64,000 bases of DNA, taken from positions 1,465,501 to 1,529,500 of the forward strand of contig JARGXX010000115.1 of the NCBI GenBank assembly GCA_030374765.1. The letters are read 5' to 3'. The notes under the pieces are model-generated. The model was not told where the DNA came from and did no database searches. It saw nothing but the letters and a program-made list of their open reading frames with translations. This document shows positions 22,709 through 35,338 of the stretch, in pieces. Each line of letters begins with the position of its first letter. Position 1 is the stretch's first letter. The DNA is from Agarophyton chilense (Eukaryota; Rhodophyta; Florideophyceae; Gracilariales; Gracilariaceae). The position numbers and the translations under genes were made by a program.

Positions 22709-23154
22709 TGTGAAAGAACGATTATAACGGTTGAGCTCTGTAAGCCGCCGGGCCCTGAAATTTCATACAGACGACACGTGGACGGGTCGACTTCTGGTTG
22801 ACTCATGTAGATAAATAATTTATTTTAATTAGTGTATTAGATTAGTATTATATTGCAAGGGCGATCCCAGCGCCTCTCCAGCACTATTTACATGGCTCGA
22901 GTGACGCTTTTCCCTTAGAGTACGGCAGGCCCCGTTAGGATACTAAATAAACCTCTTTGGTCTATTGATTCCACTCGTTGATATTCAAGCCGTCGTTATC
23001 GTAGTTTCAACCTGTAGTACTACGCAGTAAACGTCAGCCCATTGCACCAAGTACTCTAAGAGTGCCGCCGTCAACGATTCCAACCTTAGGACCCGCTCTA
23101 CCACGCTACCACCGGTCGAGACCTGTACGCTGACCCACTAGAAACTGCATTATA
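22709..23154 (+). repeat. 5' LTR of family I copy 1
   Basis: 446 bp, from TGTGAAAGAACG to ...CTGCATTATA. The LTR at 44064-44509 (minus) is also 446 bp and matches end to end with perhaps four-fifths identity. The left edge coincides with the interruption of the transposase gene. Confidence 0.85.
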
Positions 23155-23174
23155 TTTTGGTGTTCCGATTTAAC
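23155..23174 (+). other. Primer-binding site of family I copy 1
   Basis: TTTTGGTGTTCCGATTTAAC follows the LTR. TGGTGTTCCGATTT would pair with a tRNA 3' end reading ...GGAACACCA. The tRNA is not identified. Confidence 0.55.
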
Positions 23175-23356
23175 ATCCTTTGAAATATTTTAACGTACCA
23201 ATAGGACGAAGAACTATCTGGGTTTTAACCTTTGGTTTATTTTCTCAAAGGATCAGAAGTAGAGAAGCAAACGCCATTATGGATGTAGGAAACACACCCA
23301 ACTGACCAGACCATAAGAATTCTACTGCGAGGCAAAGTGCGTCTACAACGCCGGCG

Positions 23357-25260
23357 ATGTCGCCTAACCCTCAGGTTGATACCGCTAGCGACCGCAGAAG
23401 CACAAGGAGCCAACCACAAGAAGTATTGACCCACCTGGATAACCCTGAAAAGATTCGCCGAGAACCCACGGTGGCAGCACATTTACGAGAACCCCTCACC
23501 AGGGCCTCCTGTCGGCCGGAGACACTTCAAGGAGAAACCCACCAGACCAAAGAAATTAGAGAAAACATGCCGGCAGGTCTTGCTGACTTTCTCTGGCCCC
23601 GTCTCTGAGAGCCTCGCTTAACCCATGTGGATTCCATTATGGACGTGCGACTCGCTACGGAAATCGCTGACCATACGGATTACCTCATCGCGCGAATCAT
23701 AGCTAAGATAATGGAGTCTGACTTATTCGTAGACTCCCTCCTACAGGCTGTTCAAGGAGCTGTCACCCGCGAGGCAGGCATATTTGTCCCTAGGACCACC
23801 ACACCACAAATTAACAATCCGGTCTCCATATGGCAACCCCCAACCGAACCCCTAGGAGGGGCGGCATTATCCCCCCCTCGCCGAGAATACCATCGGGAAT
23901 CCCCAGTGGTGGGACAATCTAGGAGGAGAAGAGAAGCTCCGCATCTAGAAGAGAAACCGGTTGCCCCACCCGACAGATTATATGAGGTACAGTGACCTCA
24001 GGGCTCCATCGGATCTAATAGAGGGATCGATCCTTTAAATACATATCCGCTCTAAGGAAAAGAAGCAACCGCAGGAGAAAGAAGAACAGAAGGAGTAAAT
24101 GAAGAGAACATTCGGATACGGGTGATTCCGAATCGTCCTCGACCGATACGACCGACTCCACAATGGATGAGATTGCCGTTCAAAGCCTCAGACTACTGAC
24201 AAGAACCAACGAAGTTTTCCTCAAGGTTCTAGACTCCCGGAATTACCAGCTGGCTGACACGTCTGCGAAATATTCCGGTTCGGTGGCTCGCAGAATCGTC
24301 AACTGGGCCAAACATATTCAACTGACCCTCACAAACAAGTTCTCGGGCTCCGATCCCATTGCTGTTCTTAGGTTTCTCAGATTTTCCCGTACGGCCTGCG
24401 ACCAGCACGGTGTCCACGAGGGCGCGGCTCTGTACCTTTTCCAATTCTTCCTTACAGGACAGGCGCCTGACCGAGTGGTTTCGAAGATATCTGGAACAAC
24501 TGACCTCGTGGATGCCCAGGAACGTGAGCTCCGCAGGTCATACCCTCAGGTTATTCATTACCTCCTGGAATCTTACTCCACGGATGACGTTATAATGGAT
24601 TCCCACCAGGAAGTAATATCCTTTAGGCAGAGCTCCAACATGACGGATTCGGCTTTCGCAGACGACCTATGGCAGAAGGCTTACCAATGTGGAAACGTGT
24701 TCTCCGATGGGCAGCTTAAACGCCACTTCATCACGAGATTGCTCCCTGTCATGCGGACACATGTCCGCAATTACCACACGGAAAACCCTTAATACTCCTT
24801 CCGAAGGCTCGTTACCTACGCCGAGGGTTATGGATAAACCTACAAGACCTCCAGGCGCAACGCTGATGTAACCAGAAGACACGCAAATCCATTGCGTAAA
24901 CCCAACCAATCCCATTTGGTTAGCTCCACGGAGTCGGACATGGATGCTTCACTCCATTACGCCGATTCGGGAGACGTCCTCGCGGTCAATTTCAGTGCGC
25001 TTCCGTCCGGGCCCCCATCATACACCTCCAACGAAACTACAGCGACCATTGGACAACCTACAAGTAAGTATTCTCCCTTTCCGCCCCGCAAGGACGTTTC
25101 TCTTCGCTCCCCAAGGGCCTGCTTCCTCCGCTTGTCACTGACCCAATCTTGTGACTGTACAAGGTATCTGCCTGAGGGCGCACAGAAAACCCTCCTAGCC
25201 CTAAGGGAAGAGAATTACCGGGGGGCAGAGATCCGAAGGAATGTATAACAGGGCACAGAA
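23357..25260 (+). pseudogene. gag of family I copy 1 (fossil)
   Basis: Several plus-strand pieces. The best preserved (24163-24792) is a capsid-like domain: IVNWAKHIQLTLTNKFSGSD, VLRFLRFSRTACDQHGVHEG, ALYLFQFFLTGQAPDRVVSK, FADDLWQKAYQCGNVFSDGQ. The same protein segment recurs in family I copy 2 (63989-63549, minus), which shares RHFITRLLP-like and VSSTESDMDASLHY-like stretches. The N-terminal frames at 23357-23995 are charged and less clear. Broken in many places. Confidence 0.75.
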
Positions 25261-25639
25261 ACGAACCACAGGGACCCCTGAAAGCTCACACTATGCCACG
25301 CCTCCGGACACTCCGATCAAATCCTCACAGGTTCACGCCATTGTAGATCCAACGGACGACCCCGTGGAAGAGTCCCATCATCAGGAAGAAACGGAAACCC
25401 CATCGGAAAACTTCTAGAGGGACGACTCGAGGCAAATCCTCCCTCTTTAAGCCCTTGCATCAACCAATTGGACGGTCATGAGCCAAAGAGCTCCTCACCT
25501 CCCAATACGAACCACCCACAATAGACTACTCAGGATGAACCACAATCGGAACACAATATCGAACCCTTTGGTATCCTCAGGAAAGAGAACTATAAATCTC
25601 GAGTAAACGTAGAACCTCGTTCCAACAACTCTCGAGTGA

Positions 25640-25674
25640 CCACAGCTGTATTGGACACAGGCGCTGGTCCCAAT
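25640..25674 (+). pseudogene. Start of protease, family I copy 1 (fossil, cut by element C)
   Basis: TTAVLDTGAGPN encodes the retropepsin active-site motif DTGA. Element C begins directly after it. The rest of the protease is at the 3373 end of the other half. Confidence 0.8.
25670..25674. repeat. Target-site duplication CCCAA left of element C
   Basis: CCCAA is the reverse complement of the TTGGG left of element B, and does not match GCCTT right of C. Confidence 0.9.
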
Positions 25675-26337
25675 GTAGTATCCGCTCTAACGGAAAGAGC
25701 AGACACCTGCGACAGCGTTCGGAATGCCGATGGGTTGCTTGCGGCGAAGTAAAAGAGGTGGTAGAGCTACAACACCAGCGAGCTGGAAGTGGGGTGTAAG
25801 GCCACTACTCGCCAGCGAAGGTGAACAGTTCAACAGTAAAACGTTGATGGAACGTAGGTACGAGACGGCTCGTGAAGTTGTTGGGGGCTGACTATCTATT
25901 ATAGCTCGTCCGGATCTCCGGTTAAGGAATCCTAAGCGAGGAACAGAAAAGTCATGATGCCCATGTTGTCTCCTTTCCTTGAAGTCGGCGCACCTCTGGT
26001 ACACTATATACTGTGTGCCAGGGTGGGTGCACAAATAATACGTAAATAATACCCAGTGGTCAGCCACTTAGCCAAACCACTGTATGGGTATGGTCCCTAA
26101 TAGACGTCTAGCTACAAAGGGTAGTAAAACCAGCCACGTGGATCGCCACTACATGCGCCGTTGCAAGCCACTCCACTCGTGATACCACGTGTCCCAACAC
26201 TGTACCCTGCCTCCTGGCATCCTACGCGGTGTGCCGTTTCATATCACAAGTTTGATGACATCACTCACTTATGAGTTCCGACCGCGACTGCGCGAAAAAC
26301 AAACCCATCGGATTCCCCGACATAGTAGAATACTACA
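25675..26337 (-). repeat. 3' LTR of element C (apparent recombinant)
   Basis: 663 bp, seen on the plus strand as TGTAGTATCC...GAATACTACA. The U3 part groups with C's other LTR. Just past a switch between 25977 and 26001 it shares AAGGAAAGG and GACTTTTCTG with the left LTR of B. Confidence 0.9.
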
Positions 26338-26361
26338 TACCCCCCTCGTTAAGCGCGAACC

Positions 26362-28079
26362 ATGGGGGACGCAAGAAGCGTTTACACGCAGTCGGACCGG
26401 TGTTCCGGGTACTCATCGTCATCACGAATTCCTCGCCGCACGACCAACTCTTATAGCTCTCAACAGCATTCTGTTCCTCACCGCTCTTCAGCTCGATCTC
26501 TCGCGACGGATCCGAACGCCGGGTCCAACCCGTTTCAGCCCTCCTCTGAGGATGTGCCCTCTGGGGCTCCGTCCAACACTGCTGGTTACGCGTCGCAGCT
26601 TACTGCTCAACTCGGTCCATACCGTTCGTTCCCCACACCGTACACCGGATTCCGGTCGGTACTGTTACTTCAGCCAACCCTGGCTCCAATGCTGAACGCG
26701 GCTTACGTCGCCTCTGCGGGTGTGATTAGAGCTCCTTCTCGTCGTGCTCAGCGGAGCTACCCGCACCCTACGGATTTCTATGGACGAGATCCTCTCGGCA
26801 ACGTTGAACTTTTCGCGCAAGCGGCCTGGTTTGATCCAGTTGCTATCCGCAATAACGCGTTGACACGGCAGTATGTACACGGTGGGTACTTCCCTGACGG
26901 TATTCCGGAACACACGATTTATAGCGACGACTGGGCGAGCCATATTGCTTTGCCAGACAACGCGAGTGCGCGATATTCAACGGAAACCTTTTCCGAAGCC
27001 CGTACGCGGTTCACCAAGCTGATTTACCAGCGTCTTCACCGATTCATCAGTACGGTTCTCCTCCCACAGGAGTGGGAACTAGATACCTGGAAAGCCCGTA
27101 CCGACGGTGAAGGTTACTCGTATATCGAGACACTCTTTGAAGTCGATGTTAGCGGGTGGCGCGGTGTGCGCAGTGTGCGTGATGCAGCTCTTTGCTTTCA
27201 GCAACCTCATCTCCGTGCGGAGTTCCGCTTCCTTGGAAAGCGTGACATTCCCTATTGGGATTATTCCCGCTGGGAACGTCGTACTCGATCACGTTTGGGC
27301 TATTTGGTGCCGTATCAAATGATCGAGATTGACCGCATCCGGCGGGACGCGCGCTTCGGGCGCTACATCGGTATTCCGGAGCATTGGGCGGCGATCGAGA
27401 GTCTTCGTGGTTACCCTGTGGAGCTCCCACCGGCGATCTCCTACATCGTGTTTGGTACATGTCGCCCACAGCGCGAAAGTGTGCGAGAGAACTCGACCTT
27501 TCCCTTGTCCTGGGATCCCGTGCGAACCATGCCGACTTCCTCCATCTTGTGGATTTGATCGACATTGTCGATTGGTCTGGAGTGCCAGCTGATCAATCTG
27601 CTCGCGGAACCCGTGCAAGACACTACGACCCTTCTCCTGGACCAACAGCAAGTCCTGGAGATTTCGTTTGGTACGACCCCTGGACGTGCCAGTTGATTAC
27701 CTCCGAGCAGGCTCGCTTTCTTCGGGAGAACCCACGTGACATGCCAGCGAACCAGCTTACTGGATACGTGTACGATGGTACTCCATCCGAGAACGGAGAA
27801 GAACCGTATGAGGAAGCGCCGGGAGCTGAGGCTGAACTCGGTTACGAGGACGACCCAGAGCTGGCAGGCGTAGCGACTTCCGTCGATCAATCCGCAGCTG
27901 CGGGAGTTGCCCAAGAGTACGTTCATGGGTTTACCCAACAACCGAGTGCAGTGCCGGTCGAAGATCCAGGCTTGGATCCGCTGAGGCAGTTCCTCTTAGA
28001 CGCGGGCTTTCCCGTGGACCAAGTTGAGGGTGATCGCCCACAACCTCTTGCGAACCTGCGTGCTCGCACGTTTTTTTGA
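26362..28079 (+). pseudogene. Antisense gene of element C (aORF, unknown function, fossil)
   Basis: The counterpart of the antisense gene of element B, on the plus strand, opposite to this element's gag-pol. It starts MGDARSVYTQSDRCSGY 24 bp inside the 3' LTR. A 398-codon stretch (26362-27558) covers the Ser/Pro-rich N-terminus and the folded-looking part (YIETLFEVDVSGWRGVRSVR, FRFLGKRDIPYWDYSRWERR, RDARFGRYIGIPEHWAAIES). A second stretch (27384-28079) has LDLSLVLGSRANHADFLHLV, GDFVWYDPWTCQLITSEQAR and an acidic C-terminus ending ANLRARTFF. It is broken about once. The near-identical protein in B shows that this is a regular part of the family. The function is unknown, and no membrane segment is visible. 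Confidence 0.8.
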
Positions 28080-28179
28080 TGATCCAAGAAAAGACTCCTA
28101 GTCAACACCCTTGCGGTGATATCTTGATATCAATAAAACTCCGGTGACTTCGTGTCTTCACGTTCCCTTCTTATCTTCT

Positions 28180-28335
28180 AGTCTTCATCTCTTCTCGCTT
28201 CTGGAGTTCTTAACTTCTTCTTCTCGCTTCTCGAGTTTGTCCTAGGTGAAAATCAGTAAATGTCCTTTGCTTGCGTGTCTTCACGTTTCTTGTTCATGAT
28301 TTCTTGTTTTCTTCTCGCCTTTCGAGTTTTTACTA
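28180..28335. repeat. Tandem CTTCTCGCTTCTCGAGTT-type repeat, element C
   Basis: The complement of the array in element B, with units carrying CTTCTCGCTTCTCGAG between the tail of the antisense gene and the tail of pol. The array is shorter and more degraded than in B. Confidence 0.75.
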
Positions 28336-28351
28336 CCTTTGTAGCTCATAC

Positions 28352-29794
28352 TTAGAAATGGGATGTGCCCATGAGCCCGACTATCGAGGAGTCGATCTCC
28401 CTAGGGAGTGGTATTCGCATGCGTCGATGATATCGCATGAGTTGCGAACGGGGGATATGAGCTATAGGTTCCCACGTATCCGCTTCCGGAGGAAAACCGT
28501 ACCAACGGAATCGATACAGTAATTCTCTAGTATCTTCATGCTCGCCATGTTCACATATGCGATCCATAACATATTCCTGGGCGTTTCCCAATGCTTTCGC
28601 TGTTGGCGCGAGACTCCTGTTAACAGGTTTGAAATGCCTTAGGGCTGACCCAAGCGTCTCTGTGTGAGCAGTCTCCGTGTCGCTAAGCGTTCGCTCGTCG
28701 ACGAACTGTCGATCTGCCCGCAGGGGCAGTGCACTCATTCTTTGAGAACCTTTCTCAGATAAAGGGCTATCTTGTTTTCCAGGTTCCATAGAAGCGTACT
28801 TCGTGCTACTTCTCAATTCCATTCGTGGATGAACTTTCTTCGGTTTATCCGATTCTGACCGCTGTTCGGTGGACGATGGTGCTTGCACCACGACAGGAGG
28901 CAATACCTCTTCTTCTTCCTGCCCACGAGGGATGGGAGCCGATATCAACGGAACAGCGAGTGGCGCTTCACCTGACGGTTCAGCTTGAAGCGGCAAAGGC
29001 GCGTTTTCGCGTGCACTCGTTTCCAAGTCCTTGGGGCCAAATTCCAAAACATCTTTTCTGCTTTCAGTTTCCATTTCTGTACTTACGGGTGTGCGCGTGC
29101 CACGGGCCATATCCCGATATTTCGGAAGCTGTCCGTGATTGGCGTACGCAACCGTCGGAGGTGGGAGATCAGGAGCTTTCTCTCCCGCTCGGGCCATTGG
29201 TGGCGGTTCACTCTCCCCACAGTCACTTGGGCTTTTGCCTTGACGTTCCGTCGCACTTGCCTTGATGACCACTGTGTCTTCATCAAGGTACATCACTTTG
29301 AAGGGTCCAGCCGCTATCGGCAATAACTTATGACGATATTCTTCCTGTTTGTCCGGTCTTTCAACTCGCACGAAGACGTGACCTCCTACTCGGATTGCCT
29401 GATTTCCTCTTCGCCTTCTGGCGTCATTGTCTCTCTTATAGTGAGCTTGCGTCTTTGATAACTCCTTAGCGGCTTCTTCCGCTCTGGCCTTCAGGTCATT
29501 CCTCCATTTCAGATGGTACTTAGCCGGGGTCGGCGCGTACAATTCTGTCTCGTCGTCGAGTGCAACCGGTAAAGCCGGAGGGTTACGTGAGAGCACGAGG
29601 TCGAACGGTGCCGTCTTTGTAGAGGTATGCACTTGCGTATTGTACGCGTAGCACAGAGTATCTGTAAACGTGTCCAATTCTTTCGGGTGGTCCGCGATGT
29701 AGTGTCGTAATGCTGCTATCAGCGTGCGGTTGAAACGCTCCTCCTGACCGTTACATTGCGGATGATAGGTCGTGGTAAACACGTTTCGAATGCT
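28352..29794 (-). pseudogene. C-terminal Pol: integrase end, linker and chromodomain, element C (fossil)
   Basis: Reading down from 29794: the end of integrase (NGQEERFNRTLIAALRHYIA), a GPF segment (LLPIAAGPFKVMYLDEDTVV), a long acidic proline-rich linker, then the chromodomain (about 28590-28430) with EYVMDRICEHGEHEDTREL and YGFPPEADTWEPIAHIP. The aromatic and acidic residues of the family are visible. This domain marks the element as a chromovirus. Confidence 0.9.
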
Positions 29795-32094
29795 CATAGT
29801 GCGGCAAACATTCTGAAAAAGCTTCGCAACGAATTGCTTCCCATTATCTGATAACAGAACTTCTGGTGGTCCGTATATAAATACCCAATGTTTGAGCGAA
29901 TCAATTCCCCGAGGATGTCGATAATGAGGAATTGTAAAGGCGCTCTCGCCTGGAATAACGTCATCGGTTTCCGCTTCCTGTAAAGCTTCACCCGATTCTT
30001 CGCACATGTTGTACACAACCTCACTGTAGTATGGCAGTCCATTGCCAAAGTAGGCCAGTAAAAATCTCTTTTTAGAGTCATGAACAACTTCGTTCCTCCT
30101 GGATGACCAGACAGCCTTCTGTAGTGTGCCAGATGGAGTACTCGACTTTTCAAGACGTGTGGAATCACGATTTGATCATGCTTTTCGACATGTCTTAACA
30201 GTATTCCTCGTGAATCGAGTGAAAAGGGGAGCTCCTCCCCCCCGTTAAGACGAGAGCGTATCGACGCGCAAAACGTATCGGCGTGTTGCTCATTGAGGAG
30301 CTCAGTGCACGAGATGCGCTCGAGTTGAACTGAAGGTTCAGTGTCTGCTATTGCAAGGAACGGGCCTGCATCCGAATAATCATCAAGGGTCTCTTGTTCC
30401 TCTTCTTCAAAAGATGGTGAATGGGTCTCCATGTAGAAGCAAGGTATCTCTTCATCGATTTCGCCTTGGGTTTCGCCCAGTGTTTTGAGTTGCGATAGCG
30501 CGTCAGCGTGGACATTGGCCAATCCCTTCTTATACTTCACTTCGAAGTAGAATTCAGAAAGTCGTAAGCGCCATCGTGTGAGACGACCAGACGGGTCTGT
30601 AATGGACAGTAACCATCGTAGACACGAATGATCCGTGTTGACGGTAAAACGTTCTCCTTGGAGATACGGTCGCAATGTGGTTAGAGCCCAAACGACTGCA
30701 AGGCATTCCTTTTCTGCAACTGAATACTTCTTCTCAGCTGCGTTCAGCGATCTTGACCAGTAACCAATCGGTTTGCGTTCACCATCAGGGTGTGTTTGAA
30801 AAAGGGCACACCCTACTTGGTACTCACTAGAGTCGGTATCCACTGAGTATGGCAGGTTGGGGATGGGCAGCGCCAAGACTGGGGTTGTAATAATCTTTGT
30901 CTTCAGCGTGTCGAACGCTTCCACTTCAGCTTGTCTGAATTGTTCCAGCTGCACTGGTTGTCCTTTACGCAGATTTGCGTTGAGCGGTGCCGCTATATGC
31001 GAGTATCGTGGCACGAATCGTCGGTAGACGTTGCACAAGCCGAGAAAAGAACGCAATTGCTTCTGTGTCGACGGAGGTTGTACTTCGCGGAGAGCCGCTG
31101 TTTGTGCCTCTTGAATGGAAAGCTGTCCCGGTTTGATCACGTGTCCTAGGTACCGGACGGTGCCAGCGAACCATTTGCATTTCTTGAACTTCAAGGTGAT
31201 ACCTGCGCTCTGTAGTGCTTTGAGGATCTCCTCGACATGCCGTAAATGGCTTTCCACATCCTGGGAAAAGATGATCACATCGTCCAAATAGACTAAACAA
31301 GTCTTAGACTTGTATCTTGAGAGCAAGATGTCCAGAGTACGTTGGAAAGTAGCCGGTGCATTCGTTAAGCCAAAGGGCATCCTTTTGAAACGGTAGAGAC
31401 CGGTGTGACACGCAAATGCGGTTTTGTCTTGGTCTTCTTCCGCTACAGGCACCCGCCAATAGCCAGAGTTGGCGTCCAACGTGGTGAACACGTTTGCTTC
31501 TCCTAGGTTGTCAATACATTCGTCCATTCGAGGCAACGGGTATGTATCTCGAACTGTAACTGCGCTCAGTTTTCGATAATCGATACAGAATCGTAAAGAA
31601 CCGTCAGGTTTTGGAACCAGCACCACTGGTGAGGCCCAAGCAGATTGAGCTGCTTCGATTACTCCTTCTTCCAGCATTTTGCTGACATTCTCCTCCACGA
31701 TTTGGCGAGTTCGCGGTCCCGCTCTGTAGGGTGGTTGGGAGATGGGTCGTGACCCTGGGACTAAATCAATGTGGTGTTCCGTAGCGGAGATCTCTCCTAG
31801 TTTTTCACTCCACATGGATGTATACTTCTTCAGCATAGACCTGATCTTCGTTCTGTAGTGTTTCGACACATGTGCTAAGTCTAGCTCATCTACCAGGCTC
31901 TCTGGATCCTTTGCCGTTTGCAATTGATCTCCAAACGAAGTTTGCAGTTCTTCGTCTGAGTCACGGACATGGGTTAATCCCAATACTTCTGCAGTAGAAA
32001 TATGAGTAGGGACCACCACTGTGTGATGAGGCAAAGCTGTTGCAACAACCTGATTCTTCGGTATCTGATAATCGTTATCGGTGAAGTTACTCAC
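29794..32094 (-). pseudogene. Reverse transcriptase, RNase H and integrase of element C (fossil)
   Basis: A 766-codon stretch closely similar to 7456-10128. RT has FCIDYRKLSAVTVRDTYPLP, FTTLDANSGYWRVPVA and YLDDVIIFS. RNase H has VDTDSSEYQVGCALF and NTDHSCLRWLL. The integrase zinc domain has RLSGHPGGTKLFMTLKRDF and LCTTCAKN. Layout and spacing follow the Ty3/gypsy plan. Confidence 0.95.
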
Positions 32095-32229
32095 TAGTAT
32101 TCAAAAGGGGCTACCAGGATCAACCTGAGCAATGCCGTTAGTGACTAGCAGTCCCCGGGATTCGTACATCCGAGTATTCGGTTGAACTACCACGAGTCCG
32201 TGTCGTTCGGTTCTTACTTGAACCCAAGT

Positions 32230-32928
32230 TTAGGTTTGCGCCTTCAGCATGGCATTCTTCGCTACTCGAATTTTCTGCGAGACACGTCCTCGGGATTTCC
32301 CGTATTCCATAGATGGTGGAAGTGGAGGTGCTTCGGGGCAACGACACATTGGCTTGCGAACAATTGGTACCATTGATCCATCATCTAGTTCGACTAGTTT
32401 TCTTCGCGGGCGAATGGCTTCGACAAACTTGTCGCAATAATCACATCCCAGTACCACTGGTGCAGCTAACGATTCACAGACGATGAAGTCGACTAGGACT
32501 ACAAAGCGTCCCAAACGCACCACGAGTCGAACTGTTCCCAGTGTCTTCACAGCATTTTTGTTGGCACCCCGGATGTCCGGTAAAGCACCGTATCGAATAC
32601 GTTCTAAGTCAGCAGGAGCGAACTCCGATTCCCGTATAAATTTCGGACCAGCACCTGTGTCCAGGATAGTCAATCGACGAGGTAACAGATTCCTATCAAA
32701 GCCGATGTCGGCATAGACCTTATAGTTTCTTTTAGACACTACCATGAGGTAACTTTCCCGTTTTGACGGACGAGTATAACGTCTCCAAGGACGATGTAAC
32801 TCACAGTCAAACTGTACTCGCTTTCCGTGTGGCGGATTGATTCCGTACGGCGGAAATTTGGGAGGCCTCAAGAGAATCTTGGGCTTCCAAGCGCGGGAGC
32901 TGGGAGGCGAGCTCTCCCTGGTCAGCAC
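32230..32928 (-). pseudogene. Aspartic protease region of element C (fossil)
   Basis: 232 codons containing LTILDTGAGPKFIRESEF, the DTGA active-site motif of retropepsins, followed by VVLGCDYCDKFVEAIRP. It lies between gag and RT, as in element B. Confidence 0.85.
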
Positions 32929-32969
32929 TACGAGATCGACTAGTGCCGACCCCCTAGGGGCTCCCTCAC

Positions 32970-35123
32970 TTAGTTTTCCGGTTGCACCGGCTTATTCGCC
33001 TCAACGTCGCCTCTTCCTACCGGGGTTCCGGGTTGTAACACTTCAGCATTCTGAGCAACCGGCTTGTCCGTCCGGCGCATCGGTGTCTGAGAAAACCATA
33101 TTCTGGCTTTCCAATACATGCCCGCTGGTACGCGGCTCCTTTCCTCTTCTGAGAGTGCTTCATAATTAGTCATGATACGACTCAGATCCTTTGCAGGAAG
33201 CGTGCATTCTGCACTCAAATGGTGTTTTCCATAACATGAATAACATATCAAACCATCACGACGGTTGGTCAACATAGGTTGTGAACGGTATGCCGTGCGA
33301 GTATCCACCCATCCGGGTTTCTCGTTCTTAGAACCTCCTTGTGGTGGCACCGTGTAAGGACGGTACATAGGGCGACGGCCCTCCATAGCCATTAGGGCTT
33401 CCTCGTCCTGAGACTCCCAGCGTGGGAGATCCCCTGTAGGTACAGAAGAGTCCGTATATTCCATTAAATGGACCGCCTCCTCATGCAAGTCACTATCTTT
33501 GGGTGCCAAGGACGAATCTCGCGAGTCAACTGGAGATTCCAGATGTAGCAGTTTGCTGCGCTGATTAACACTTGCGGAGACCTTCTCCTTACCCATTGAG
33601 GTTCCAAAAGCCATTGAACGACGGGCGCTACCACGCGCACTGGCCGCGTCTCCTTCAGCTTTCGCAAACTGAACTAACTACAAAAATGAGACTCTTCTAT
33701 GCTTCTCTCGATATCGAGCTACCAACGACTTGATGCTCGGGCCCAGCCCGTCGATGTACAAGGTAATCTTGTCCTCCGTCGAGTGGACGTTTGCACAGCG
33801 GACTGAAGCTTTGTTAAGCCTTGAGCTGTACTCAGCTTCGCCCTCCACAGGTTTCTGGGCCACATCCCTTAGGTCCAGGATCGCCTGACGTATCGCGTTT
33901 GAAGTCGCCTAACTGCACAGCAAATACTGCACTGCCTCTGGCCATGAGGTAACGCCGCCTTCGTCGGCTGTCAATGATCCGCATACGAAACGATATTGCT
34001 CTAAAGCAAAACCCTTCAGAAAGTGTGGTAAGGAGACAAATCGATGTGGTTCACTCATCTCTAGAGTGTCTGCTTCGGCAACGAATCGAGTGAGAAACTC
34101 GATAACGAGAATGGAGGTTTACCCATAAAATGTTAAATCATTAAGGCCGATCTTCAATCATTTGATCTGATCCTTCACCTTCGCGGTTTCGCGTCCTGAG
34201 CGCTTCTTGCTCTTCAACTTCAGACGGTAGTACCTGTAATTCAGAACCTTCCGATAAAGCGGATTCGTGCACGGGAGTACCTTCAATCCTCTGTAAGGTG
34301 AGCCTTTTTTTCTCATTAACCACGAAGACGTGTTTTTCTTCCGAAATCGGGACCTTCGATGACCATCATCACTGTCGTCGTCATCTGACGTATCTGAATC
34401 ATCAGAATCATCAGTACTGGATCTGAAGCCCTCCGTATTTGACGATTCATCACTCGAATCACGTGCGGACTTCCGCTTCTTACGTCGTGACTTCGACTTC
34501 TTCGAACGAACTTCTTTCAAAAAAGCTCCTTCCTCTTCCAGCACGACTGGTTTAGCAGCAGTCTGCGCATAAACTGCGGCCTCCAGGCGTTCTAAACGAG
34601 GGTTAACTCGAGTGAGGACTTTCTCTACATCCATGGTTAAGCCGGTTAGCGCATCGGGCGTGTTCCCGTACCTCTACCGTAGATGGTTCAAATCCTCACG
34701 TAGTGTTTTCACTGATGCAGAGACCTGCTTCCCATCGTCTTGAAAAACGAGTGCTTGATGCGCACTGCGTAATTGTTCGACATCAGCGACAAGAGCAGCG
34801 ACCTGCGATTCCACCGCAACCATGCGCACACGCGAAGCGCTTGACTCAGACTTGAGACGACGCACTTCCCTGCGCAAATCATCCTCTTCCTGAGGTCCGA
34901 CGACCTCAGGGTCAACTACGTCTTCTGTGGTGGGCGTGACTGCCACTGCCACAGGGGCCGGTACATCCGAGAGATCTCGTTCATCATTCACGGAGCGTGA
35001 GCGCGACATCGCTTGACGATACAGCCGCTCTCCGGCTTCAACAGATGAGGCGAGCCTCGGTTTCGGGGGTGGTCCCGCAGGACCGGGGCGACCAGTACTC
35101 GACTGGCTTCGGGTCTTCGGCAT
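32970..35123 (-). pseudogene. gag of element C (fossil)
   Basis: Starts at the ATG of MPKTRSQSSTGRPGPAGPPP (35123), matching element B. Parts in order: coiled-coil-like segment, basic and acidic low-complexity tracts, capsid-like domain (about 34150-33660), and a CCHC zinc knuckle CYSCYGKHHLSAEC (about 33250-33205). It is broken in several places. The zinc knuckle is the clearest of the two copies. Confidence 0.85.
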
Positions 35124-35318
35124 TCTAGACCCAACCTGAGTCCAAATGCGAACCAAATGGTGTCTTCGACTTCTCGACCACGTCTTCAACCACGATGAGT
35201 TCCGCAATTACCGGAGGTGGTTAGATAAACAATAACTGTAGTGATTCCACTTCTTCCAAGTATCGATATCGATTCCACGTTCCAGGAACGAATTGTTCAG
35301 TCCAGCTGACCACAGTGA

Positions 35319-35338
35319 TTCTAAGTCGGGAGACCACT
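35319..35338 (-). other. Primer-binding site of element C
   Basis: On the minus strand, AGTGGTCTCCCGACTTAGAA directly follows the 5' LTR. It contains TGGTCTCCCGA, a plausible complement to a tRNA 3' end ...TCGGGAGACCA. Confidence 0.65.

Larger units (their letters stand above)
22709..25674 (+). mobile_element. Family I copy 1, 5' LTR and gag half (fossil)
   Basis: The plus-strand start of a family I chromovirus: 446-bp LTR, primer-binding site, gag, and the first residues of protease, where the element is cut at 25674 by element C. The cut falls at the same base as the cut in 1-3373 and carries the complementary 5-bp duplication. This and 1-3373 are therefore two parts of one insertion, separated by the inversion. 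It sits in a PIF/Harbinger-like gene. It is old and broken many times. Confidence 0.9.
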
